Shown here: positions 6,707 to 12,084 of the stretch, piece after piece | Layout of the letters: every line of letters starts with the position of its first letter | Position numbering within the stretch: position 1 is the first letter of the stretch | Origin: CBDUMN01 sp965368335 | GTDB taxonomy: Bacteria > Pseudomonadota > Alphaproteobacteria > Rhodospirillales > JAPHRK01 | Assembly: GCA_965368335.1 (NCBI GenBank) | Contig: CBDUMN010000099.1 | Coordinates: forward strand, 1-12,084 | Reading direction: 5' to 3' | DNA: 12,084 nt | Notes under the pieces: model-generated | Databases searched by the model: none | Told to the model about the DNA's origin: nothing | The model's input: only the letters and a program-made list of their open reading frames with translations | Translations under genes and position numbers: made by a program

Positions 6707-9415
6707 ATGCTGGACAAAACATACCGGCCGGAAGAGGTCGAGGGCAAACATTACGAGAACTGGGAACAGAAGGGCGCCTTTAAGTGCGGCGGCGAACGGG
6801 AAGGTCAGGAGACCTATACCATCGTTATTCCGCCACCTAATGTAACCGGTAGCCTGCATATGGGGCATGCTCTCAATAACACTCTTCAGGACATCTTAAT
6901 TCGTCAAAAGCGGATGAAGGGCCTGGATGTTCTTTGGCAGCCTGGGACCGATCATGCCGGTATTGCCACGCAGATGGTTGTCGAGCGCCAAATGGAAGGT
7001 GAAGGCCTGACGCGCCATGACCTGGGCCGCGACAAGTTCATTGAGCGGGTTTGGGACTGGAAGGCCGAATCGGGCGGCACCATTACCGGTCAATTGCGTC
7101 GCCTTGGCGCCTCCTGCGACTGGTCCCGCGAACGTTTCACCATGGACGAAGGACTTTCGAAGGCCGTTCAGAAGGTGTTCGTTGAACTTCATAAGGAAGG
7201 ATTGATTTATCGCGACAAGCGATTGGTCAACTGGGATCCGCTTTTGCACACGGCCATTTCCGACCTGGAAGTCGAAAATAAAGAGCAAAGCGGTAAGATG
7301 TGGTACTTCAAGTACCCCTTGGAGGAGGATTCCTCGAAGCACGTTATTGTCGGTACGACGCGGCCCGAAACTATGCTGGGCGATACCGGCGTTGCCGTTC
7401 ATCCAGATGATGAGCGCTACGCGGATTTGATCGGGAAAAACGTCGTTCTGCCGATTACAGGGCGTTTGATTCCCATTGTCGCCGATGAATATGCCGATCC
7501 CGAAAAAGGATCGGGGGCTGTGAAAATTACACCGGCCCATGATTTCAACGACTTTGAAGTCGGACGTCGCTGCAAACTCGATGTGATCAATATTTTGGAC
7601 CACAACGCCTGCATCATTTCCGATACGTCGGAAGGGGATGGAATCAATTTTACAGGCGCGGCGACAGACGTTCTGGCGTCCGATCTTGGAATTCCTAACC
7701 ATTTGCACGGTCTGGACAGGTTTGAAGCCCGAGATGTGATCGTCAAGGAGATGGAAGGCCTGGGGCTGCTCGATAAAATCGAGGAGAACCCAATGACCGT
7801 TCCTTATGGCGACCGTTCCGGTGTGGTTATCGAGCCTTGGCTCCTGGATCAGTGGTTTGTTGATGCGAAGAAACTGGCGGTCGAGGCTATTAAAGCCGTC
7901 GAAGACGGCCGGACGACGTTCCATCCGAAGTCTTACGAGAACACATACTTCGAGTGGATGCGCAATATTCAGCCCTGGTGCGTGTCGCGCCAAATCTGGT
8001 GGGGGCACCAAATTCCGGCTTGGTACGGACCGGATGGGTATCCGTTTGTCGAATATACTGAAGAAGAAGCAAAGGCCGCCGCCGAAAAACACTATGGCGA
8101 GTCGGTCGAACTGACCCGCGACCCTGATGTGCTCGATACATGGTTCAGTTCGGCTCTCTGGCCATTCTCTACTTTGGGGTGGCCGGACAAAACGCCTGAG
8201 TTGGAGCGTTATTACCCGACCGATTGTCTTGTTACCGGGTTTGATATCATTTTCTTCTGGGTTGCCCGGATGATGATGATGGGACTGCATTTCATGAAAG
8301 AAGTGCCATTCAAGGATGTCTACATTCACGCTCTTGTCCGTGACGAGAAGGGACAGAAGATGTCCAAGTCAAAGGGCAATGTGATTGACCCCTTGACCCT
8401 GGTCGACAAATACAGCGCTGATGCGTTGCGCTTTACTTTGACGGCTTTTGCCGCCCAGGGGCGCGACGTTAGGATGTCTGAGAGCCGTGTCGAGGGGTAT
8501 CGAAATTTCGGCACCAAGCTCTGGAATGCCGCACGTTTCTGTGAAATGAACGAGTGTAAGCCGGTTGAGGGTTTTGATCCGCAAAGTGTTTCTCTAACCC
8601 TCAATAAGTGGATCGTCGGCAAGGTGGCCGAGGCGACCAAGAATATGGATAACGCCCTTGATGCTTATCGTTTCAACGATGCTGCTGGGGCCATTTATCA
8701 GTTTACCTGGGGGTCATTCTGCGATTGGTATTTGGAGTTCGCCAAGCCGGTGTTTAACGGCGAAGACGAGAAAGCCAAGACTGAAACGCGTGCAACCGCT
8801 GCCTGGGTGCTGGAAAACACTCTTAAGCTGATGCATCCGATCATGCCGTTTATTACAGCCGAATTGTTCGAAAAAATGGGCTACGGTGTGGCGGATGAGA
8901 TTATTCAGGGGCCTTGGCCGGTCCTGGGTGACGAATATATCGATGCCGCGGCTGAGGCCGAAATGGATTGGCTGGTAAGCCTGATCACCGGTATTCGTTC
9001 CGTTCGTGCCGAACTCAATGTTCCGCCGGGAGCGAAAATTCCTCTAATTGTTTTGGCGGAAGAAGTTTCTGGTGTCCAAACCCACCGTAGCGCCATTGAG
9101 CGTCTCGGTCGTATCGATGGGATAGAAACGGGTGTAAGCGCCCCTAAGGGAGCGGTCCAGTTCGTCGTTGATCAGGTTTCCTATGCCTTGCCGATTGCCG
9201 ATGTGATTGATCTGGAGGCCGAAAAGGCCCGCTTGGAAAAGGCGATTGGAAAGCTTGAGCAGGAAATCGACCGTTTCGACAAGAAGCTCAACAATGCAAA
9301 CTTCGTTGCGAGAGCCCCTGAAGAGGTTGTTGAGGAGCAGAAAGAAAAGCGGGAAAAAGCGACTCAAGATCTTGAAAAGCAAAGGGAAGCCCTGGCGCGA
9401 TTTGCTGCAATGTAG
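6707..9415 (+). CDS. valS: valine--tRNA ligase (valyl-tRNA synthetase)
   Basis: A complete 902-residue class Ia aminoacyl-tRNA synthetase that charges tRNA-Val with valine in the cytoplasm. The HIGH signature is at 43-54 (PPNVTGSLHMGH) and the KMSKS loop at 551-555, preceded by RDEKGQ. The editing (CP1) domain that hydrolyses mischarged threonyl-tRNA lies between them, marked by GTTRPETMLGDTGVAVHPDD and later GSGAVKITPAHDFND. The tRNA-recognition strip WCVSRQIWWGHQIPAWY is intact. After KMSKS come the helical anticodon-binding domain and a C-terminal coiled coil (about 838-898, rich in Glu/Lys, for example ARLEKAIGKLEQEIDRFDKK), the typical ValS tRNA arm. The length is slightly below E. coli ValS (951). 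The ATG at 6707 has only a weak upstream AAAGAG. The gene stands alone, 94 nt after the popZ terminator. No clear terminator follows, so some read-through into the next gene is possible. Confidence 0.98.
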   Translation: MLDKTYRPEEVEGKHYENWEQKGAFKCGGEREGQETYTIVIPPPNVTGSLHMGHALNNTLQDILIRQKRMKGLDVLWQPGTDHAGIATQMVVERQMEGEGLTRHDLGRDKFIERVWDWKAESGGTITGQLRRLGASCDWSRERFTMDEGLSKAVQKVFVELHKEGLIYRDKRLVNWDPLLHTAISDLEVENKEQSGKMWYFKYPLEEDSSKHVIVGTTRPETMLGDTGVAVHPDDERYADLIGKNVVLPITGRLIPIVADEYADPEKGSGAVKITPAHDFNDFEVGRRCKLDVINILDHNACIISDTSEGDGINFTGAATDVLASDLGIPNHLHGLDRFEARDVIVKEMEGLGLLDKIEENPMTVPYGDRSGVVIEPWLLDQWFVDAKKLAVEAIKAVEDGRTTFHPKSYENTYFEWMRNIQPWCVSRQIWWGHQIPAWYGPDGYPFVEYTEEEAKAAAEKHYGESVELTRDPDVLDTWFSSALWPFSTLGWPDKTPELERYYPTDCLVTGFDIIFFWVARMMMMGLHFMKEVPFKDVYIHALVRDEKGQKMSKSKGNVIDPLTLVDKYSADALRFTLTAFAAQGRDVRMSESRVEGYRNFGTKLWNAARFCEMNECKPVEGFDPQSVSLTLNKWIVGKVAEATKNMDNALDAYRFNDAAGAIYQFTWGSFCDWYLEFAKPVFNGEDEKAKTETRATAAWVLENTLKLMHPIMPFITAELFEKMGYGVADEIIQGPWPVLGDEYIDAAAEAEMDWLVSLITGIRSVRAELNVPPGAKIPLIVLAEEVSGVQTHRSAIERLGRIDGIETGVSAPKGAVQFVVDQVSYALPIADVIDLEAEKARLEKAIGKLEQEIDRFDKKLNNANFVARAPEEVVEEQKEKREKATQDLEKQREALARFAAM

Positions 9416-9504
9416 GTATTGCGGCAATGATCGCCTCTTGGGGGAGTGTCGCGGGTGCTTCACAACTGTTGCGATTTGTGTTTTGTTTTCAGTGTGTTGA
9501 AAAA

Positions 9505-9532
9505 TTGTGCAGAATAGCTCAAATGCTAAATT
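9505..9532 (+). promoter_or_regulatory. upstream candidate promoter of the 101-residue gene
   Basis: TTGTGC (9505-9510) and TAAATT (9527-9532) are spaced by 16 nt within an AT-rich stretch after valS. It is the first of two tandem sigma-70-like elements and the weaker by consensus. Confidence 0.35.
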
Positions 9533-9534
9533 TG

Positions 9535-9563
9535 TTGCGTTTTGCTGACAATTTGTGTAAACT
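9535..9563 (+). promoter_or_regulatory. main candidate promoter of the 101-residue gene
   Basis: TTGCGT (9535-9540) and TAAACT (9558-9563) are separated by 17 nt. Transcription would start near 9570, giving a leader of about 90 nt that holds a GANTC-containing inverted repeat, two smaller hairpins and a short upstream ORF. Confidence 0.45.
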
Positions 9564-9600
9564 GTTCAGTGCTAGAATAGTATCTGGAGAAACGTCTTTT

Positions 9601-9620
9601 TGATTCGCTCCCTAGAATCA
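9601..9620. repeat. inverted repeat with two GANTC sites in a gene leader
   Basis: TGATTC (9601-9606) and GAATCA (9615-9620) are perfect inverse complements around 8 nt. Each arm contains a GANTC site, the recognition sequence of the alphaproteobacterial cell-cycle methylase CcrM. Two smaller self-complementary pairs follow: GGTT/AACC (9624-9634) and CCC/GGG (around 9642-9653). Confidence 0.5.
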
Positions 9621-9627
9621 GGGGGTT

Positions 9628-9657
9628 ATGAACCGAAAAGACCCTTTAGAGGGCTAA
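9628..9657 (+). CDS. possible 9-codon upstream ORF (leader peptide)
   Basis: ATG at 9628 opens MNRKDPLEG and stops at TAA 9655-9657, 4 nt before the ATG of the 101-residue gene. A G-rich stretch (9621-9625) lies just upstream but is very close to the ATG, so initiation may be poor. If translated, its stop would place ribosomes on the next start, giving translational coupling. The peptide has no run of one amino acid that would suggest classical attenuation. It could well be chance. Confidence 0.25.
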   Translation: MNRKDPLEG

Positions 9658-9661
9658 GAAG

Positions 9662-9967
9662 ATGGCCTTGGAAGTAAGCGGATATAGCTCAGAAAGAGCG
9701 ACCGGAAACGTCCTCCCGACGTCGCCGGCGGGTGCCGCTGTGCTGCTTTCAAGAGAAGTCGTTGAAGCTCAGCAGGAAATCACCACTCAAATTAGAGAGC
9801 GTGTGAGAAGCGGCGAAGATCATTTTGATAAATTCGCTGAGAAAGCTGAGACGAGCGCGGCGAATGACGATCAAGATCAAGACCAGCAGACTAACGCTGG
9901 CTTGACTGGAGAGCAACCGCCGCGGACGGACCTTGAGCCCGGCGCGTATCTGAGCATTCTGGTCTAA
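9662..9967 (+). CDS. small hypothetical protein, 101 residues
   Basis: I do not recognise this protein. It is soluble and has no signal peptide, membrane segment or cysteines. Residues 1-28 are small and polar, suggesting a disordered start. Residues 30-66 (beginning SREVVEAQQEITTQIRERV) look like an amphipathic charged helix. Residues 69-77 are a low-complexity Asp/Gln stretch (DDQDQDQQT). The end is LEPGAYLSILV, a hydrophobic tail that could be a strand or docking peptide. The ATG at 9662 follows a purine-rich GGGCTAAGAAG. It has its own promoter candidates and a structured leader, which supports a real, regulated gene rather than a chance frame. It converges on fliN, so a motility link is possible, but proximity is the only evidence. 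Confidence 0.7.
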   Translation: MALEVSGYSSERATGNVLPTSPAGAAVLLSREVVEAQQEITTQIRERVRSGEDHFDKFAEKAETSAANDDQDQDQQTNAGLTGEQPPRTDLEPGAYLSILV

Positions 9968-10001
9968 TATTAGGCTGGAAAGCTCGTGAGTGAGCATTTA
10001 G

Positions 10002-10025
10002 GGGCGTGCCCGGAGAGGCGCGCCC
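10002..10025 (+). terminator. GC-rich hairpin, probable weak terminator after the 101-residue gene
   Basis: GGGCGTGCC (10002-10010) and GGCGCGCCC (10017-10025) pair over 9 bp with one G-U wobble and a 6-nt loop. The following sequence has only broken T runs (GCTGTTTTGGTTTTG), so termination may be inefficient. The remaining bases to 10147 show nothing I can name, and I found no clear terminator for fliN on the minus strand. Confidence 0.5.
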
Positions 10026-10147
10026 AAGGTGCTGTTTTGGTTTTGTCTGAATATTTGCTTGTTCGAATTGTCGCTTAACTATCGCTGCATCTCTTCCTCC
10101 TTTCCTTGAATAAGAGAGGGGCGAGAGTTGTTTACGACTGTTGCTGT

Positions 10148-10510
10148 CTATTTTTGGCTAATATTCGATTTAAGAATTTCGGTCATGGTGACGCCTAGGT
10201 GTTCCTCGACGACAACCACTTCGCCTCGGGCGATAAGCCTATTGTTGGCGTGAAGCTCGATTTCTTCATCCACTTTTTGATTTAACTCAACCACGGCGCC
10301 ACGGCCGAGTTTTAGGAGCTGGCTGACTTTCATGGTTGCTTGACCGAGAACGGCGGTCATTTCAACGGGGACGTCATAGACGGCCTCGAAGCTATCGCCA
10401 TCGGTGAAACCGGCAGGAGATACGGGGGTGTCGCCACCGCCTTCAGTCCCGAAGTCGTCGCCACCGTCATCGTTCATCATGGCTGCAAAATCGTCGTCGC
10501 CTGCTGTCAT
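10148..10510 (-). CDS. fliN: flagellar motor switch protein FliN-like
   Basis: A 120-residue protein of the FliN/SpoA family. FliN forms the lower ring of the flagellar C-ring with FliM, helping set rotation direction and dock export substrates. Residues 1-40 are acidic and glycine-rich (DDDFAAMMNDDGGDDFG), a flexible extension. Residues about 44-113 are the SpoA domain: VYDVPVEMTAVLGQATMKV (44-62), LLKLGRGAVVELNQKVDEEI (65-84), then RLIARGEVVVVEEHLGVTMT (91-110), a very typical FliN core. The ATG (10508-10510 on the plus strand) is preceded by TAGGAATGGA. No other flagellar gene is in the window, so this fliN stands apart from fliM or the export genes unless they lie beyond the edges. It is divergent from ilvD, and a CtrA-like half-matched site lies at its likely -35. 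Confidence 0.92.
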   Translation of the reverse strand: MTAGDDDFAAMMNDDGGDDFGTEGGGDTPVSPAGFTDGDSFEAVYDVPVEMTAVLGQATMKVSQLLKLGRGAVVELNQKVDEEIELHANNRLIARGEVVVVEEHLGVTMTEILKSNISQK

Positions 10511-10535
10511 GTTCCATTCCTAAACCGTTTGATCG

Positions 10536-10548
10536 CGGGCAATGCCCG
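10536..10548 (-). other. hairpin in the fliN leader
   Basis: CGGGC (10536-10540) and GCCCG (10544-10548) are perfect inverse complements with a 3-nt loop. The hairpin would form in the fliN mRNA just upstream of its ribosome binding site. A GANTC site (GAATC, 10548-10552) abuts it. Confidence 0.4.
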
Positions 10549-10570
10549 AATCTCTCCGAGACGCAATGAT

Positions 10571-10607
10571 AGCATAGTCTAGTCTGCAGCAGTGAAAATG
10601 CGGTTAA
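10571..10607 (-). promoter_or_regulatory. candidate fliN promoter with CtrA-like site
   Basis: On the minus strand TTTTCA (10598-10593) and TATGCT (10576-10571) are 16 nt apart. Overlapping the -35 is TTAA-N7-TTCA (10607-10593), one base from the CtrA consensus TTAA-N7-TTAA. CtrA commonly activates alphaproteobacterial flagellar promoters from this position. The -35 match to sigma-70 is poor, which would suit an activated promoter. Confidence 0.33.
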
Positions 10608-10634
10608 CGCCGCCACTCTTGGATGAAATGGGCT

Positions 10635-10662
10635 TTGACCCCGGTGTTCTCCTGAGTATGCT
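10635..10662 (+). promoter_or_regulatory. promoter of ilvD
   Basis: TTGACC (10635-10640) and TATGCT (10657-10662) are separated by 16 nt, close to the sigma-70 consensus. Transcription would begin near 10669, giving a leader of about 52 nt that opens with a GC-rich hairpin. Confidence 0.62.
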
Positions 10663-10668
10663 GTGCGG

Positions 10669-10692
10669 CCCGGCGGAAAAGTATTCGCCGGG
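10669..10692 (+). other. GC-rich hairpin at the 5' end of the ilvD leader
   Basis: CCCGGCG (10669-10675) and CGCCGGG (10686-10692) form a 7-bp perfect GC stem around a 10-nt loop, extendable by one G-U and one A-U pair. No T run follows, so it is not a terminator. It would sit at or near the transcript start and might stabilise the mRNA. Confidence 0.5.
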
Positions 10693-10720
10693 GCTTGAAA
10701 CGAGAAGGATTTATTGAGAC

Positions 10721-12084
10721 ATGCCCGACTACAGGTCAAAAACTTCAACTCACGGACGGAACATGGCCGGAGCGCGCGGATTATGGCGGGCTACCGGAAT
10801 GACGGATCAGGATTTCGGCAAGCCGATTATTGCGGTTGTCAATTCCTTTACCCAGTTCGTGCCGGGGCATGTGCATTTGAAAGATCTTGGGCAGATGGTT
10901 GCCCGTGAAATTGAGAAAGCAGGCGGTGTCGCCAAAGAATTCAACACCATTGCTATCGACGACGGTATCGCCATGGGGCATGACGGCATGCTCTACAGCC
11001 TGCCGAGCCGTGAGATTATCGCCGATTCTGTCGAGTATATGTGCAATGCGCACACGGCTGACGCCATGGTCTGCATCTCAAACTGCGATAAGATCACGCC
11101 GGGTATGATGATGGCCTCCATGCGCCTCAACATACCGACTGTTTTCATCACCGGTGGCCCCATGGAGGCCGGGCATGTGAAAACCTCCGACGGTGAAGAG
11201 CGGGCTGTTGATTTGATCGATGCGATGATCGAGTCGGCCAACCCTGAGGTTTCCGATGAAGATGTGGATTCTTATGAGCGTTCGGCCTGTCCGACTTGCG
11301 GATCCTGTTCGGGGATGTTCACCGCCAACTCGATGAACTGTCTGGCGGAAGCCATTGGCTTGGCCTTGCCTGGCAACGGCACCATGTTGGCGACCCACAG
11401 CGACCGCAAGGAGATGTTCCTCGAAGCGGCGCGCCTGATCGTCGATGTGACCCGCCGTTACTATGAGCAGGACGACATGAGCGTTTTGCCGCGCTCCATC
11501 GCTACTTCGGCGGCCTTTGAGAATGCGATTGCGCTCGATATCGCCATGGGGGGCTCGACCAATACGGTTCTGCACTTACTGGCGATTGCACAGGAGGCGG
11601 AGGTCGATTTCACCATGGCCGATATCGACCGGATGAGCCGTCGGGTTCCCTGCCTCTCCAAGATCGCTCCCAACGTGCCAGACGTGCATATCGAAGATGT
11701 TCACCGGGCGGGTGGCATTATGGGTATTCTTGGTCAACTGGAAGCAGGGGGCTTGCTGCACGGCGACTGTGCGACCGTTCATGCGCCGACCCTGAAGGAC
11801 GCCTTGGCGAAGTGGGATATTTCCCGTTCCAATGACGAAACGGTTGCAACCTTCTATCGGGCCGCTCCTGGTGGGGTGCGGACGACACAGGCTTTCTCGC
11901 AGAGTAAGCGATTCGATGCGCTAGATAATGATCGGGCAAAAGGCGTTATCCGCAGCGTCGATAAAGCCTTTACCAAAGATGGCGGTCTGGCCGTCCTGTT
12001 CGGTAACATCGCTGAAGATGGGTGTATCGTTAAAACCGCCGGTGTTGATGAGAGTATCTTCAAATTTTCCGGTCCAGCTGTGAT
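10721..12084 (+). CDS. ilvD: dihydroxy-acid dehydratase (3' end outside window)
   Basis: IlvD dehydrates 2,3-dihydroxy-isovalerate and 2,3-dihydroxy-3-methylvalerate to the keto acid precursors of valine, leucine and isoleucine, using an iron-sulfur cluster. The frame opens at ATG 10721, after GAGAAGGA (10702-10709), and stays open to the right edge: about 454 complete codons of an expected 615 or so. The start MPDYRSKTSTHGRNMAGAR is typical of the E. coli-type enzyme. Cluster and metal-site motifs are CISNCDKITPGM (with Cys122, Asp123 and the carbamylated-type Lys124) and CPTCGSC (190-196). The early segment reads FVPGHVHLKD, without the extra cysteine that [2Fe-2S] types carry there, so this is the oxygen-sensitive [4Fe-4S]-like group. 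AMGGSTNTVLHLLA and RTTQAFSQ are also conserved. The gene is divergent from fliN and has its own promoter. Branched-chain products also supply valS substrate, but the genes are not cotranscribed. Confidence 0.97.
   Translation, partial: MPDYRSKTSTHGRNMAGARGLWRATGMTDQDFGKPIIAVVNSFTQFVPGHVHLKDLGQMVAREIEKAGGVAKEFNTIAIDDGIAMGHDGMLYSLPSREIIADSVEYMCNAHTADAMVCISNCDKITPGMMMASMRLNIPTVFITGGPMEAGHVKTSDGEERAVDLIDAMIESANPEVSDEDVDSYERSACPTCGSCSGMFTANSMNCLAEAIGLALPGNGTMLATHSDRKEMFLEAARLIVDVTRRYYEQDDMSVLPRSIATSAAFENAIALDIAMGGSTNTVLHLLAIAQEAEVDFTMADIDRMSRRVPCLSKIAPNVPDVHIEDVHRAGGIMGILGQLEAGGLLHGDCATVHAPTLKDALAKWDISRSNDETVATFYRAAPGGVRTTQAFSQSKRFDALDNDRAKGVIRSVDKAFTKDGGLAVLFGNIAEDGCIVKTAGVDESIFKFSGPAV

Noticed and set aside
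6896..8329. 477-codon open frame on the minus strand inside valS
   Set aside because: It is wholly antisense to intact, highly conserved valS coding sequence. Its translation is rich in His, Pro and Arg with no recognisable domain, as expected from a codon-bias shadow.
10467..10748. 93-codon minus-strand frame overlapping the fliN start and the ilvD leader
   Set aside because: It overlaps the fliN coding region in another frame, spans both promoters and has no ribosome site or family features.
10781..12063. Several antisense frames inside ilvD
   Set aside because: The plus-strand frame is an unbroken, residue-by-residue good match to IlvD; the antisense frames are shadows.

Overview
The window looks like a chromosomal core segment of an alphaproteobacterium, most likely of the Rhodospirillales or a nearby order. 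The reasons are a PopZ (DUF2497) polar organiser, a DUF2336 protein, a TolC-type exporter directly downstream of a PIMT-like methyltransferase, and the gene order pcm-like / tolC / popZ / valS, which I recognise from alphaproteobacterial genomes. The assignment rests on gene content and protein style, not on a search. I saw no insertion sequence, integrase, CRISPR array or other sign of horizontal transfer.

Layout. (1) 1-487: the C-terminal part of a GMC-family flavin oxidoreductase. (2) 587-2962: a two-gene unit, DUF2336 followed 3 nt later by a PAS-domain histidine-kinase-like protein whose ATP-binding boxes are strongly degenerate. It ends at a bidirectional terminator. (3) 3031-3187, minus strand: a two-tRNA operon, tRNA-Cys(GCA) then tRNA-Asn(GTT), with a good sigma-70 promoter at 3252-3280. 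(4) 3441-4097: a PIMT-like methyltransferase with its own promoter and a strong terminator. (5) 4300-6523: tolC and popZ, probably one transcription unit, closed by a strong terminator. The PopZ linker is a nearly pure Glu-Pro repeat plus an 11-proline run. (6) 6707-9415: valS, complete. (7) 9416-10147: an AT-rich control region with two tandem promoter-like elements and a structured leader holding a possible 9-codon upstream ORF, then a 101-residue protein of unknown function. (8) 10148-10510, minus strand: a solitary fliN-type flagellar switch gene. (9) 10721-12084: ilvD, running off the right edge, divergent from fliN across a 210-nt control region.

How the genes work together. Most are housekeeping: translation (valS, two tRNAs), branched-chain amino acid synthesis (ilvD), outer-membrane export (tolC) and flagellar switching (fliN). 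PopZ and the DUF2336/kinase-like pair point to polar organisation and signalling typical of alphaproteobacteria. I did not find a clearly new multi-gene system. The best candidates for something undescribed are the degenerate kinase paired with DUF2336, the hyper-repetitive PopZ linker, and the structured leader with its upstream ORF ahead of the unknown 101-residue protein.
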